Part shown: piece after piece, positions 54,516 to 64,000 of the stretch
How positions within the stretch are numbered: position 1 is the first letter of the stretch
Layout of the letters: the number at the start of each line of letters is the position of its first letter
Source: Neorhizobium huautlense
Lineage (GTDB): Bacteria; Pseudomonadota; Alphaproteobacteria; Rhizobiales; Rhizobiaceae
DNA: 64,000 nt
Direction: 5' to 3'
NCBI RefSeq assembly: GCF_002968575.1
Contig: NZ_PVBM01000012.1
Location: 62,001-126,000 of the forward strand
Made by a program: the position numbers and the translations under genes
The notes under the pieces: generated by a model
Seen by the model: the letters and a program-made list of their open reading frames with translations, nothing else
Databases searched by the model: none
What the model was told of the DNA's origin: nothing

Positions 54516-57205
54516 CTGACGTCGTCCCTGGCTTCACTGCTTGCTGGAAAGCGCATGACGATTCGCGTGCCCCTCTTCTTCAAGGCCGGGCTCTCCGCAT
54601 GAATCTTGCCACCCATGGCCTCGACGAAGCCACGGGCAATGGAAAGCCCGAGCCCCGTTCCCGGCGCGCGCCCGTCCGGCTTTCCCCTGCGATAGAATTT
54701 TTCGAAGATGCGGTCCAGATCTTCGGGCGGAATGCCCTTACCCTGATCGGTGACCGAGATCAGCACGTCCCTGCCGTCACGTCTTGCATAGACGTTGATC
54801 GGCTCTTCACCGCCGTATTTCACGGCATTGTCCAAGAGGTTGAACAGCACCTGGCCGATCAGCACGCTGTCGCCACGGATCAGCGGCAGATCAGCGGCGA
54901 TGCCGGTTTCGATGATGCGGCCCGGCGCATGTTTCCGGGTCCGCTCGACGGCGGACTGCACGACGTCGGCAATGTCAACCCAGTCCTGTTTTGGCTTAAG
55001 CGTACCCGCCTCGATACGTGTCATGTCGAGCAGATTGGCGACGAAGCGGCTCATGCGGCCACTTTCCTCCTCGATCGACTGGAGGAGGTCGTCACGGTTT
55101 TCCTGCGTCATCCGCCCGCCGAGCTGGCGAAGGCCGGTCACGGCACCGGTGATGGTCGCAAGCGGCGTGCGCAGATCATGGGAGATGGAAGAGAGGAGCG
55201 CCTCGCGATAACGCTCCCCTTCAAGGCGTGCTGCCTGCTCCACCGTCTCGTCGGCGAGGCGCGCGCGGTCCAGTGCAATCGCAGTCTGGTCGAGAATGGC
55301 AGTCAGCGAACGTTCAGCGTTGAGATCGAGGCTCGCGCCCGAATGCTCGATGCCGCAGACGCCGACAATGCCGTGCGGTCCAAGAAGCGGCCGAAATTCG
55401 AAGCGGCTGTTCGGCAGCGTCCCGGTGCCATGGCCGGCGGGCTCGCGCTTATCATGGGTCCAGCGGGCGGCGGTCATGTCGGTCACGTCGAGTTCGGTGT
55501 CCGGCGGCCAGGCGGCCGTCACGGCAAGGTCTCCCTTACGCGGCACGAGAAGCACGACCTTGCGCTTGAGGCTTGCCTGCAATTGCGAGACGGCGAGCCA
55601 TATGGCGTCGTCGCCCTTGGCCGTGGTCGCCAGCTTGCGGGAGAAATCGTAAAGTGATTGCAGCGCGGCCGCGCGGATCCGCGCCACCTCCGCCTGTTCG
55701 CGGATGCGCGAGGCTAGACCGCCAGCAATGATGGCAACGGCAAGAAAGACGAAGAGCGCGAAGACCTCGTGCGGGGCCGCGATGGTGAAGGTGTGGCGGG
55801 GATCGATGAAGAAGAAGTTGTAGGCCAGCGCCGACAGGATAGCGGCCAGGAATGCCGAAGCATAGCCGCCGACCACCGAGGCTCCGAGAACTGCCAGGAG
55901 AAAGAGCAGCGATATGTTCGGCAACTCAACGAAGACGTCGATCCCCTTGCCCACGACCGTCGTCGGGGCGACGAAACCGAGAGCCCAGATTGCCGATTGC
56001 CTGAGCGCGGAAGCCCTCGGCAGGCTGACTGAGGGCCGCGCGCGTTCAGGGGGCGACCCCTCCGGTGTGACGATGTGGACACCGAGACCTGAGGCCTCGC
56101 GCGCCAGCGCATCGGGCAGCGAGCGGGAGACGAGCTTCTGCCAGCGGCTGCGCTTGCGCGTGCCGATGACGATCTGGGTCGCATGCTCTCGACGCGCGAG
56201 CTTCAGGATTTCCTCAACGAAATCATTGCCGACGACACGGCGCGTTTCCGCGCCCAACTGCTCGGCGAGACGAAAGAGCGTTTCAATCCGCTGCAAGCGT
56301 TCCGGTGTCTCCACCTCTCGGTCGGCCCGCTCGATCGAAACGACAAGCCACGGTGCGTTCAAACCCGAGGCGAGACGGCTTGCCACGCGCACCACCTTTT
56401 CCGAGAGCAGATCCGAACCGACGCAGACCAGGAGCCGTTCGCCGGTGGCCCAGGGGCCGTCGATGGCATTTTGCTTCAGGTAGTCGACCATCTGGTCGTC
56501 GACCCGGTCGGCGGTGCGGCGCAGCGCGAGTTCGCGCAGCGCCGTCAGGTTGCCGAGCCGGAAGAAGCGATCGACGGCGCGATTGGCGCTTTCGGGTAGA
56601 TAGACCTTGCCATCCTTCAGGCGTTCGATGAGTTCGGATGGCGCAAGATCGACCAGCAGAACCTCGTCAGCGCGCTTGAGCACGACATCGGGCACACGCT
56701 CGCGCACGGTCACCCCGGTGATCTGTGCGACGAGATCGGCCAGGCTTTCGAGGTGCTGGATGTTGAGCGCCGTCCAGACGTCGATGCCGGCCGAAATCAG
56801 TTCCTCGATGTCCTGATGCCGCTTGGGGTGGCGGCTGTCTTCCGGGTTGGAATGCGCGAGTTCGTCGACGATGACGATGCGCGGCCGCCTTGCGAGAGCC
56901 GCATCGAGATCGAACTCTTCCAGCATGCGTCCGCGATGGGCGACACGCCGGCGCGGCAGAATCTCCAACCCGTCGAGCAAGGCCGCCGTCTCGCCACGGC
57001 CATGGGTCTCGACAAGGCCCACGACGACATCAACGCCATCCGCCTTCAGGCGTCTGGCGCGCGACAGCATCGCATAGGTCTTGCCGACACCGGGTGCGGC
57101 GCCCAGAAAAACGGTGAGCTTGCCCCGGCGGTCTTTCTCCGCCAGGGCAAGCAATGCATCGGGATCGGGACGCCGTTCGTCCCTGCGGTCGTCATCCGCC
57201 ATCAA
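54512..57205 (-). CDS. kdpD: KdpD, potassium/turgor sensor kinase
   Basis: An 897-residue kinase with the KdpD architecture. The N-terminal KdpD domain has Walker A GAAPGVGKT (35-43) and IVIVDELAHSNPE. A universal-stress-like domain spans about 255-385, four membrane helices about 405-500 and a GAF-like region about 515-650. The H-box is SSISHDLRTPL with H676, followed by ATP-binding boxes NLLDNAVKYGG, DQGKGIPPEDL and GTGLGLSIARG. It senses low potassium or ionic strength and phosphorylates KdpE. Complete and of normal length. Confidence 0.96.
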   Translation of the reverse strand: MMADDDRRDERRPDPDALLALAEKDRRGKLTVFLGAAPGVGKTYAMLSRARRLKADGVDVVVGLVETHGRGETAALLDGLEILPRRRVAHRGRMLEEFDLDAALARRPRIVIVDELAHSNPEDSRHPKRHQDIEELISAGIDVWTALNIQHLESLADLVAQITGVTVRERVPDVVLKRADEVLLVDLAPSELIERLKDGKVYLPESANRAVDRFFRLGNLTALRELALRRTADRVDDQMVDYLKQNAIDGPWATGERLLVCVGSDLLSEKVVRVASRLASGLNAPWLVVSIERADREVETPERLQRIETLFRLAEQLGAETRRVVGNDFVEEILKLARREHATQIVIGTRKRSRWQKLVSRSLPDALAREASGLGVHIVTPEGSPPERARPSVSLPRASALRQSAIWALGFVAPTTVVGKGIDVFVELPNISLLFLLAVLGASVVGGYASAFLAAILSALAYNFFFIDPRHTFTIAAPHEVFALFVFLAVAIIAGGLASRIREQAEVARIRAAALQSLYDFSRKLATTAKGDDAIWLAVSQLQASLKRKVVLLVPRKGDLAVTAAWPPDTELDVTDMTAARWTHDKREPAGHGTGTLPNSRFEFRPLLGPHGIVGVCGIEHSGASLDLNAERSLTAILDQTAIALDRARLADETVEQAARLEGERYREALLSSISHDLRTPLATITGAVTGLRQLGGRMTQENRDDLLQSIEEESGRMSRFVANLLDMTRIEAGTLKPKQDWVDIADVVQSAVERTRKHAPGRIIETGIAADLPLIRGDSVLIGQVLFNLLDNAVKYGGEEPINVYARRDGRDVLISVTDQGKGIPPEDLDRIFEKFYRRGKPDGRAPGTGLGLSIARGFVEAMGGKIHAESPALKKRGTRIVMRFPASSEARDDVR

Positions 57206-57212
57206 TATCTCA

Positions 57213-57779
57213 TCAGTTCCGGGCGTCGAGCGCCAGGTTCAGCTCTAGCACATTGACCCTTGCTTCGCCGACAACGCCGAAGTCGGATTTTTCAGTCGCC
57301 TGCTGCACGATTGCAGCGACGGCTGAGGGCTGTAGCCCCCTCGCCTGCGCCACTCGCGCGACTTGAGCCTCGGCAAATGCAGGCGAGATATGCGGGTCGA
57401 GGCCAGAGCCCGAAGCCGTCACGGCGTCAGCTGGGACGGGTTGGGCAACGCCGGTCGACGCGAGCCGCGCAACATCTGCCGTGACACGATCCTTTAGCTT
57501 CACCGAAGTCGTGCCGAGGTTCGAGCCGGAGGATGCCGCGGCGTTGTAGGCGTCGGGGCCGGTCGCCGAGGGGCGCGGCCAGAAATAGCGGTCGGAGGTG
57601 AAGGCCTGACCGATCAGGGTCGAACCGACGACCTTGCCGTCCCGTTCGATCAGGCTGCCATTGGCCTGCGAAGGCATGACGGCCTGGGCGATGCCGGTGA
57701 TCGCCAGCGGAAAGGCAAGCCCCGTCAGGGCGGTGAGGGCGACGACCAGAGTGAGGGCGGGTCTGAGTTGGTTGAGCAT
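57213..57779 (-). CDS. kdpC: KdpC, potassium ATPase subunit C
   Basis: A 188-residue subunit with one N-terminal membrane helix ([20 protein letters not shown]) and the periplasmic KdpC domain including [39 protein letters not shown] and [20 protein letters not shown]. It stabilises the KdpAB complex and is needed for high-affinity transport. It lies 2 bases after kdpB and 7 before kdpD. Confidence 0.95.
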   Translation of the reverse strand: MLNQLRPALTLVVALTALTGLAFPLAITGIAQAVMPSQANGSLIERDGKVVGSTLIGQAFTSDRYFWPRPSATGPDAYNAAASSGSNLGTTSVKLKDRVTADVARLASTGVAQPVPADAVTASGSGLDPHISPAFAEAQVARVAQARGLQPSAVAAIVQQATEKSDFGVVGEARVNVLELNLALDARN

Positions 57780-57781
57780 GA

Positions 57782-59818
57782 TTACACCAGATTAAGAGCG
57801 CTGACGGCGATGTCGATAACCTTGATGCCTGCAAAGGGCAGGATCAGGCCGCCGACGCCGTAGACCAGCAGATTGCGGCGAAGCAGTGCCGCGGCACCGG
57901 ACGGACGGTAAGCCACGCCTTTCAGAGCCAGCGGGATCAGCGCCACGATGATCAGCGCGTTGAAGATGACGGCCGAAAGGATCGCCGATTGCGGCGAGGC
58001 AAGGCCCATGATGTTCAAGGCTTCGAGCGCCGGATAGGTGGCGACGAACAGCGCCGGGATGATGGCAAAATATTTGGCGACGTCGTTGGCGATCGAAAAC
58101 GTCGTGAGCGATCCGCGCGTCATCAGCAGCTGCTTGCCGATCTCGACGATCTCGATGAGCTTGGTCGGGCTGGAATCGAGATCCACCATGTTGGCGGCTT
58201 CGCGGGCGGCCTGGGTGCCGGTCTGCATGGCCACACCGACATCGGCCTGAGCAAGTGCCGGCGCATCATTGGTCCCGTCGCCGCACATGGCGATCAGGCG
58301 GCCACCCTGTTGCTCGCGCCGGATATAGGCGAGCTTGTCTTCCGGGGTTGCCTGGGCGAGGAAGTCGTCGACGCCGGCTTCGGACGCGATGGCGGCGGCC
58401 GTGACCGGATTGTCGCCGGTCACCATGACGGTACGGATGCCCATGGCGCGCAAGGCCGCGAAGCGTTCCTTTATGCCGGGTTTGACGACGTCCTTCAGGT
58501 GAATAACGCCAAGCAGACGGTCGCCGTCGGCCACGCCGAGCGGCGTCCCACCCGTGCGGGCGACCTGGTCGACGGCGCGGCGGAATTCGGCAGGCGCATC
58601 CTGTTCGGTGAGGCCGGCAAATTTCAGCACGGCATCGACGGCGCCCTTGCGCAGACGGCGCTGACCGATGTCGACGCCCGAAAGGCGCGTCTCAGCGGTG
58701 AAGCCGATGACTGCATTGAACTCGGCCTTCGGCATGGGAACACCGAACTCGCCGGTTGCCAACGCCACCACGGAGCGCCCCTCAGGCGTTTCGTCGGACA
58801 GTGAGGCAATGAGTGCGGCTTCCGCCAATTCTGTCGGCGTGACGCCGGGAGCGGCGAGGAAGTCGCTCGCCATGCGGTTGCCGAAGGTGATGGTGCCCGT
58901 CTTGTCGAGGAGCAGCGTGTCGACGTCGCCTGCGGCCTCGACCGCGCGGCCGGATGTGGCGATCACGTTGAAGCGGACGAGACGGTCCATGCCGGCGATG
59001 CCGATGGCCGAGAGCAGGCCGCCGATCGTGGTCGGGATCAGCGTGACCAGCAGGGCTGCCAGCACGGTGACCGAGAGCACGGTGCCGGAATAACCGGCCA
59101 GGCCCCAGATCGCGACGCAGACGAACAGGAAGACCAGAGTCAGGCCCGAAAGCAGGATCGACAGCGCGATTTCGTTTGGCGTCTTCTGGCGCTGTGCGCC
59201 TTCGATTAGCGCGATCATGCGGTCAACGAAGGACGAGCCCGGCTGGACGGTGATCCTGATCTTGATCTCGTCTGACAGAACCTGCGTGCCGCCTGTCACC
59301 GCCGAGCGGTCACCACCGGATTCGCGGATGACGGGGGCGGATTCGCCGGTGATGGCGCTTTCGTTGACCGAGGCGACACCCTCGATCACTTCGCCATCAC
59401 CCGGGATCAACTCGCCGGCTGCGACGAGCACGATGTCACCGACCTTGAGGCTGGAGGCCGGAATGGTTTCCGCCTTGCCGTTGGCGCCAAGCCTGCGGGC
59501 GACGAGTTCAGACTTGGTCTTCTTCAGGCTGTCGGCCTGGGCGCGGCCACGGCCTTCCGCCACGGCTTCGGCGAAGGTGGCGAAGAGCACGGTGAACCAG
59601 AGCCAGGCGGCGATCTGGCCGGAGAAGCCGGCCTCGCCGGGATTTACGGCGAGGTCGCGGATGAAGAGGATCGTCACGACGACGGCGACTATCTCGGTCA
59701 CGAAGATGACCGGGTTGCGAAGGAGCTTGCGCGGATCGAGCTTGACGAACGCATCGCGGATCGCCGGGAACAGGATCGACGGGTCGAGAAGACCGGGGGC
59801 TTTATGGTCTTTTGACAT
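57782..59818 (-). CDS. kdpB: KdpB, potassium ATPase catalytic subunit (P-type)
   Basis: A 678-residue P1A-type ATPase. The phosphorylated aspartate is D305 in [10 protein letters not shown], the actuator loop is TGES at 157-160 (its serine is the regulatory site in E. coli KdpB), and the nucleotide/hinge motif is [18 protein letters not shown]. Seven membrane segments are arranged as in E. coli KdpB. It hydrolyses ATP to drive potassium through KdpA. Confidence 0.96.
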   Translation of the reverse strand: MSKDHKAPGLLDPSILFPAIRDAFVKLDPRKLLRNPVIFVTEIVAVVVTILFIRDLAVNPGEAGFSGQIAAWLWFTVLFATFAEAVAEGRGRAQADSLKKTKSELVARRLGANGKAETIPASSLKVGDIVLVAAGELIPGDGEVIEGVASVNESAITGESAPVIRESGGDRSAVTGGTQVLSDEIKIRITVQPGSSFVDRMIALIEGAQRQKTPNEIALSILLSGLTLVFLFVCVAIWGLAGYSGTVLSVTVLAALLVTLIPTTIGGLLSAIGIAGMDRLVRFNVIATSGRAVEAAGDVDTLLLDKTGTITFGNRMASDFLAAPGVTPTELAEAALIASLSDETPEGRSVVALATGEFGVPMPKAEFNAVIGFTAETRLSGVDIGQRRLRKGAVDAVLKFAGLTEQDAPAEFRRAVDQVARTGGTPLGVADGDRLLGVIHLKDVVKPGIKERFAALRAMGIRTVMVTGDNPVTAAAIASEAGVDDFLAQATPEDKLAYIRREQQGGRLIAMCGDGTNDAPALAQADVGVAMQTGTQAAREAANMVDLDSSPTKLIEIVEIGKQLLMTRGSLTTFSIANDVAKYFAIIPALFVATYPALEALNIMGLASPQSAILSAVIFNALIIVALIPLALKGVAYRPSGAAALLRRNLLVYGVGGLILPFAGIKVIDIAVSALNLV

Positions 59819-59827
59819 GGTGGTTCC

Positions 59828-61537
59828 TTAGAAGGTCTGGCCGGCGAGCATGGCGAAGTGTTCGACGATGGGGCCGAGCACTAGTGCAGGCAGAAATTGC
59901 AGGCCGCCGAGAATGAGGATGATGCCGATCAAGAGGCCGACGAACAGAGGGCCGTCGGTCGGGAAAGTGCCAGCGGAAGCGGGTGACTTCACCTTGGCGG
60001 CAAGCGATCCGGCGATCGCCATGACCGGTACGACATAGGCGAAGCGGCCGAGCAGCATCGCGATGCCAAGCGTGGTGTTGTACCAGACCGTGTTGCCGGT
60101 GAGGCCACCGAAGGCCGAGCCGTTGTTGCCGGCAGCCGAGGTATAGGCATAGAGGATTTCGGACAGGCCGTGCGGGCCAGCCGTGCCGATGCTTGCCACA
60201 GCAACGGGCAGCATGGCCGACACAGCGGTGAAGCCGAGGATCACCAGCGGCAGGATGAGCACGGCGAGCATGGCGAACTTCATCTCGCGTCCCTCGATCT
60301 TCTTGCCGAGGAATTCCGGCGTGCGTCCGACCATCAGACCCGCGACGAAGACGGACAGAATTGCAAAGACCAGCATGCCGTAGAGACCGGAGCCGACGCC
60401 GCCGGGCAGCACTTCGCCGAGCTGGATCAGGAACATCGGCACCAGGCCGCCCAGGCCTGTGAACGAGCCGTGCATGCCGTTGACGCCGCCATTCGAGAGG
60501 CCTGTGGTAACAGCCGCATAAAGTGCTGTCATGGCCTGGCCGAAGCGGACTTCCTTGCCTTCCATATTGCCGAGGGCTGGATCGACGCCGATCGCCGTCA
60601 GGATGGTATTGCCCTGGGCCTCGGCCCAGTAGGTGACGGCCACGCCTGCAATCAGCAGGATCGCCATGGCCGAGATCAGCGCCCAGCCCTGCCTGCGGTT
60701 TCCGACCATCTGACCGAAGGTGTAGACCAGAGCGGACGAGATCGACAGCATGGCAAAGATGTTGAGATAGTTCGACCAGGCGGTCGGGTTTTCGAAAGGA
60801 TGCGCGGCATTGACGTTGAAGAAGCCGCCGCCATTGGTGCCGAGCTGCTTTATCGCCTCCTGAGACGCGACGGGGCCCAGCGAGATCACCTGGTTGGCGC
60901 CTTCAAGCGTGGTCGCGGTGACGGACGCGTCGAGCGTCTGCGGCAGACCCATGGCGACAAAGGCGAGGGCGACGACAATGGCGAGCGGCAACAGGACGTA
61001 GAGGGTGGCTCTCGTCATATCGACCCAGAAGTTGCCGAGCGTTGCGACCTTGGATCGGGCTAGTGCGCGGGTAATCGCGACGGCCAGCGCCATGCCGGTC
61101 GCGGTCGAGAGGAAGTTCTGCACGGTGAGGCCGGCCATCTGGGAGAAGTGGCTCATCGTCGTCTCACCGCCGTAGTTCTGCCAGTTGGTGTTGGTGACGA
61201 AGGAGACTGCCGTGTTGAATGCGAGATCCGAGGGCACGCCCGGAAACCCTTGAGGGTTTAGCGGCAGATAGGCCTGCAGCCGCAGCATCGTATAGAGCGC
61301 CAGGAAGCCGGCGAGCGAAAAGGCGAGCATGGCGAGCGTATAGCCGAGCCAGCTCTGCTCCTTCTCAGGGTTGATGCCGCTCACCCGGTAGAGATCCCGC
61401 TCCACGCGGCCAAGGACGGGTGACAGGAAAGTCCGCTCACCGGAAAACACCCGCGCCATGTAGAGGCCGAGTGGTTTGATGACGATGATAACGGCGAGGA
61501 AGAGGAGGCTGATCTGCAGCCAGCCGACAAGGGTCAT
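59828..61537 (-). CDS. kdpA: KdpA, potassium-translocating subunit
   Basis: A 569-residue membrane protein of the SKT channel-like superfamily. Four pore-loop filters are visible, including [53 protein letters not shown] and [20 protein letters not shown]. About ten membrane helices; full length for the family. It follows the tiny kdpF gene by 13 bases and precedes kdpB by 9. Confidence 0.96.
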   Translation of the reverse strand: MTLVGWLQISLLFLAVIIVIKPLGLYMARVFSGERTFLSPVLGRVERDLYRVSGINPEKEQSWLGYTLAMLAFSLAGFLALYTMLRLQAYLPLNPQGFPGVPSDLAFNTAVSFVTNTNWQNYGGETTMSHFSQMAGLTVQNFLSTATGMALAVAITRALARSKVATLGNFWVDMTRATLYVLLPLAIVVALAFVAMGLPQTLDASVTATTLEGANQVISLGPVASQEAIKQLGTNGGGFFNVNAAHPFENPTAWSNYLNIFAMLSISSALVYTFGQMVGNRRQGWALISAMAILLIAGVAVTYWAEAQGNTILTAIGVDPALGNMEGKEVRFGQAMTALYAAVTTGLSNGGVNGMHGSFTGLGGLVPMFLIQLGEVLPGGVGSGLYGMLVFAILSVFVAGLMVGRTPEFLGKKIEGREMKFAMLAVLILPLVILGFTAVSAMLPVAVASIGTAGPHGLSEILYAYTSAAGNNGSAFGGLTGNTVWYNTTLGIAMLLGRFAYVVPVMAIAGSLAAKVKSPASAGTFPTDGPLFVGLLIGIILILGGLQFLPALVLGPIVEHFAMLAGQTF

Positions 61538-61550
61538 GGATCTGCTCCGA

Positions 61551-61637
61551 TCAGAAGCGTTCGGGACGCAGGAGCGTCACGACGAGGTAGACGCCGAGGG
61601 CGACGGCGACGGCGAGGCCGAAGAGGGGTTCAATCAT
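61551..61637 (-). CDS. kdpF: KdpF, small stabilising peptide of the Kdp complex
   Basis: A 28-residue peptide, [19 protein letters not shown] then VTLLRPERF. One membrane helix and the C-terminal L-x-R-P-E-x-F end are typical of KdpF. A GAGGG ribosome site lies about six bases before the ATG at 61637. It is the conserved first structural gene before kdpA and is known to stabilise KdpFABC. Confidence 0.93.
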   Translation of the reverse strand: MIEPLFGLAVAVALGVYLVVTLLRPERF

Positions 61638-61646
61638 CGGAATCCC

Positions 61647-61730
61647 TCAAAGCCGGTCGAGCGCGCGGGCATAAAGGGCCAGCACGAGGAGGGTGCCGCC
61701 GCCAAGCGCGATGAAGATGAAGTCGGACAT
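61647..61730 (-). CDS. Second tiny membrane peptide upstream of kdpF
   Basis: A 27-codon gene, MSDFIFIALGGGTLLVLALY then ARALDRL, starting at 61730 with CAGGAGA seven bases upstream and ending 9 bases before kdpF. It has one membrane helix with a short basic tail. Spacing, ribosome site and codon use argue that it is translated as the first gene of the kdp operon. I believe similar peptides precede kdpF in related rhizobia, but cannot check it here. Confidence 0.75.
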   Translation of the reverse strand: MSDFIFIALGGGTLLVLALYARALDRL

Positions 61731-61954
61731 GTCCGTTTCTCCTGTTGATACCGACACAGGATTAAGGGCGCTTCGGGTTAGGCTTCGATTGGGAAGGCGC
61801 GTGGTGGAGATAAAGAAAACATAAGGATGCACCCCCAACGGTCGAGTATCGACCCATTGCCAGTGATAGCCACAGCTACCAACCAGGCTTCGTCTGTCCG
61901 AGCCGGAGGGCCGGTTGGCTGGCGGATCACCTGCCCGCTTCGCGGCGGTCGCCT

Positions 61955-62242
61955 TCAAACCGCCTTCAGTGGTTCGAAGACGGCTTTCATGGCGGGATCG
62001 AAGCGGATAGTGGGCAACGCTGCGATGTAAAGGGCGTCTCGCACGGGCTTGCGACCACCTGCGATCATCCTCTTGCCGCGCATCAGACCACTGTCGCGAT
62101 TGACGGGCGTAACGCCGACCAGCTTAGCAATCTCGTCTTTGCCAATCAGCCCCAGTTCGGGAAGGCCGGCAATCAGGAAGCATGCGGTTCGCAGATCGAT
62201 GCTCTTGAGCGACATGAGAACCTTCGCCTTGAGGGGCAAGGC
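61955..62242 (-). mobile_element. IS110-family transposase, C-terminal remnant
   Basis: The minus strand encodes LPLKAKVLMSLKSIDLRTACF, then IAGLPELGLIGKDEIAKLVG, VTPVNRDSGLMRGKRMIAG and GRKPVRDALYIAALPTIRF. This is the Transposase_20 region at the C-terminus of IS110-family transposases. The N-terminal DEDD catalytic half is missing and the frame above is unrelated, so the element is dead. Confidence 0.8.
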
Positions 62243-62822
62243 CTTCATCCGACTTGAGGCATGCTTCCATAGCATCGACCACCGACTGGCGCTGCTGCTG
62301 CAGGAATGCAAGTGCCTCCTCGATCCCCGCCCCGGCATTGGTGCCGGCAACTAAATACGAATCCAAGATCGGCATGAGAAACCAAACTGCTTCATCCATT
62401 CCTTTTCGCGTAAAATTGCCGAATTCTGCAACGTCCGCCTGGCCCCGCTCGTCTCGAAATGAACACTGGACAACATCAAGCCGTACCTGACTAGCCTGAT
62501 CATCTACCGCAAAATCGTCTACCGCAAACACCCGCCGATGCGGATGAACTGCATCAACTGGCGTTCAATCAGCGATGCATGCGGTCTCGAAGACGAGCTG
62601 ACGGCGGCGCTTAAGAAGAACCTGCTGCCAGGCCTTGAAGCCATCGCACGCTGGATCGACAAGGAGCGAACGATAGATGATGATCGGCCCACGCCGGATG
62701 ACGAGCGCCGGGCGCCAGCTGCGCGAGGGATAAGTCCTTATCTGCGCCCCGAGAACAGGCATCGCCTCCCACGATCCCGCTGTATGACATCCATACCAAA
62801 TTGCGACAGAGCCTTCTTGAGA
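62243..62822. other. Debris region with unassigned ORF remnants
   Basis: No complete gene is recognised. A minus frame (about 62250-62440) encodes GMDEAVWFLMPILDSYLVAG and GIEEALAFLQQQRQSVVDAM without known family. A plus frame from about 62490 encodes YRKHPPMRMNCINWRSISDA and CGLEDELTAALKKNLLPGLE, again unassigned. The 11-mer TCTACCGCAAA is repeated 15 bases apart (62503-62513, 62518-62528). It looks like fused fragments left by mobile elements. Confidence 0.4.
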
Positions 62823-63638
62823 TTACTGAGCCAGAGCCGCCAGCCGACCGCTTGAAGGTTGGCGCATGATGTCCATCCGGACGTCGTAAATGCGAACAAG
62901 TTCCTCGGTCGTCATGACCTCTCCCGGAGTGCCATGGGCGATCAGCCGGCCGGAATGCAGGGCAACAATCTCATCGCAGAAGCGGGCGGCCATGTTGATG
63001 TCGTGCAGTACGGTGATGATGGTGATGCCCTTGTCGCGGCAAAGATCGTGCGTCAGAGACAGGACGTCCAGCTGATGGCCGATGTCGAGTGCGGAAATGG
63101 GTTCGTCGAGCAGAAGGCAGGCGGCATCCTGCGCCACGAGCATGGCAAGCCAGACACGCTGGCGTTCGCCGCCCGACAGGCTGTCCACCATGCGCTCGGC
63201 AAAAGGACCTATACCGGTGAGTTCAATTGCCTCCTCCACCTTCTGCCTGTCGATGGCGCGGAACCGGCCGAGCGCGCCGTGCCAGGGATAACGGCCCAGC
63301 GCCACCAGCTCCTTGACCAACATGCCGGGCGCTGCCGGCGTCCGCTGCGGCAGATAGGCGAGCCGGCGGGCGAGTTCCCGTGTACCCCAGCCTTCAAGGG
63401 GCTTGCCTTCGAACTGGATAGTGCCCGCGCTCGCCGCCTGCTGCCGGCCGATCAACTTCAACATTGTTGATTTGCCGGAGCCATTGTGACCAATCAGAGC
63501 AATGGACCGGCCTGCCCGAAGATCGACCGTCAGCGGATGCAACAGGACGCGACCTTCGATTGCAAAGCTCACCTCCTTCAATGAGAGGAGAGGAGGACTT
63601 GGCTTGGCGATCTCACGCTCGTTTGCGTTCAGCGGCAT
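62823..63638 (-). CDS. Iron-siderophore ABC transporter ATP-binding protein (FhuC/FepC type)
   Basis: A 271-residue ATPase: Walker A GHNGSGKST, signature LSGGERQRVWLAMLVAQDA, Walker B CLLLDEPISALDIGHQ, switch TVLHDINMAARFCDEI. The FecE/FhuC class is shown by VKELVALGRYPWHGALGRF. Only this subunit is present on this side; permease and binding protein are not downstream, where transposon debris begins. They must be elsewhere, possibly lost or beyond the window. It is divergent from an AraC regulator. Confidence 0.9.
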   Translation of the reverse strand: MPLNANEREIAKPSPPLLSLKEVSFAIEGRVLLHPLTVDLRAGRSIALIGHNGSGKSTMLKLIGRQQAASAGTIQFEGKPLEGWGTRELARRLAYLPQRTPAAPGMLVKELVALGRYPWHGALGRFRAIDRQKVEEAIELTGIGPFAERMVDSLSGGERQRVWLAMLVAQDAACLLLDEPISALDIGHQLDVLSLTHDLCRDKGITIITVLHDINMAARFCDEIVALHSGRLIAHGTPGEVMTTEELVRIYDVRMDIMRQPSSGRLAALAQ

Positions 63639-63676
63639 AGTGCATCATCCATAAACTGCAAGGGTAGGCTTCCTTT

Positions 63677-63746
63677 GTTATCAACAGATGGCCTGCTTGA
63701 AGACCACACGCAGGCAGGATTGATACCCTGCATTAAAGTTGATAAC
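63677..63746. promoter_or_regulatory. Paired GTTGATAAC motifs between fhuC-like and araC-like genes
   Basis: GTTATCAAC at 63677-63685 and its reverse complement GTTGATAAC at 63738-63746 are 52 bases apart. Read in the direction of each divergent gene, both promoters carry the same nonamer, 38 and 32 bases before the respective start codons. This fits a shared regulator site or shared promoter element. Confidence 0.5.
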
Positions 63747-63778
63747 TATACACATGTTTATTCGATCAGGATAGCTGC

Positions 63779-64000
63779 ATGACTTTCCAGCCACGAATGC
63801 AGAACAGGATCGAGGGTTTTTCGGTGATGGGCGGGCTGAAGCGCCGCTACTGGAACGGCATGACCGCCGACCTGTGGGACGTGGAATGCGCCGCCTATGC
63901 GGGCGGCCACTATGTGGCACGGGATCCAAGACTGTTCATCCTGCTCGACCAGCGCGGCCACGGGCGTCCTCTGGTCAAGCTTTCGCCGAAATCCCGCGGC
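63779..64000 (+). CDS. AraC-family regulator, N-terminal part (3' end outside window)
   Basis: The first 74 codons are visible, starting MTFQPRMQNRIEGFSVMGGL, then KRRYWNGMTADLWDVECAA and GGHYVARDPRLFILLDQRG. The sequence fits the effector domain of AraC-type regulators that sit beside siderophore genes in rhizobia. No DNA-binding domain is within the window, so the class is judged from context and wording of the start. It is divergent from the FhuC-like ATPase and probably controls it. Confidence 0.6.
   Translation, partial: MTFQPRMQNRIEGFSVMGGLKRRYWNGMTADLWDVECAAYAGGHYVARDPRLFILLDQRGHGRPLVKLSPKSRG

Noticed and set aside
60170-61063. 297-codon plus-strand ORF
   Set aside because: Antisense to kdpA; Asp/Gly/His-rich shadow sequence.
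61750-61850. T-rich stretch upstream of the kdp operon as KdpE binding site
   Set aside because: The minus strand has a run like ATGTTTTCTTTATC, but I could not match it to the known KdpE site with enough certainty.
1-64000. tRNA, rRNA, CRISPR arrays, riboswitches, replication origin
   Set aside because: None was recognised on reading; no regular repeat-spacer array, no rRNA-like sequence and no repABC-type genes are present.

Overview
This is a high-GC alphaproteobacterial window, most likely Rhizobiales (Rhizobiaceae-like). The gene families, the many MalK-type and RbsA-type sugar ABC importers with GntR/FCD or LacI regulators, and the frequent ATGA or TAATG overlaps within operons all fit that group. 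No ribosomal, tRNA or replication genes were seen. The catabolic content and the scattered transposase remnants suggest an accessory replicon or a plastic chromosomal region, which is inference.

Region 1 (1-4 kb) holds the end of an AraC regulator, an MFS exporter, a DUF2161 PD-(D/E)XK-type protein and an orphan GT1 glycosyltransferase. Region 2 (4-24.6 kb) is one large sugar or sugar-acid neighbourhood. It has two complete MalK-type ABC importers, two GntR/FCD repressors, a Gfo/Idh/MocA dehydrogenase with a cupin, a Tm-1-like ATP-binding protein beside a phosphoenolpyruvate-hydrolase-family TIM barrel, a NIPSNAP protein, an RraA-type protein and four different enolase-superfamily (mandelate racemase/muconate lactonizing) enzymes. 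Region 3 (24.7-34.9 kb) is an Fbp/Afu-type ABC importer with two tandem binding proteins, followed in the same direction by a HAD phosphatase and an inositol-monophosphatase-like enzyme, with a divergent two-component system. I read it as a candidate phosphorylated-sugar uptake and dephosphorylation unit.

Region 4 (35-42 kb) is a ribitol-type catabolic operon: ribulokinase-like FGGY kinase, ribitol 2-dehydrogenase and an RbsABC/XylFGH-type importer. A LacI regulator is transcribed divergently, next to a 40-bp palindrome. Region 5 (42.5-49.3 kb) is a further sugar operon: DapA-family aldolase, GntR, Tat-exported binding protein, permeases, ATPase and PfkB kinase. Its second permease carries a one-base deletion. 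Region 6 (49.3-53.4 kb) starts with a scar of IS21 IstB and Opp-ATPase fragments, then has a hexapeptide-repeat protein, an NTF2-like protein, an FtrA-type regulator and an MFS transporter.

Region 7 (53.8-61.7 kb) is a complete kdp potassium-uptake operon (kdpFABC-kdpDE) preceded by a second tiny membrane-peptide gene. Region 8 (61.7-64 kb) has IS110-family transposase debris, an FhuC-like siderophore ABC ATPase and the start of a divergent AraC regulator.

The most notable signals are the four enolase paralogs with the split Tm-1 pair, the Afu-like importer with two phosphatases, GC-rich hairpins behind four of the binding-protein genes, and several clear operator-like palindromes between divergent regulators and their targets.
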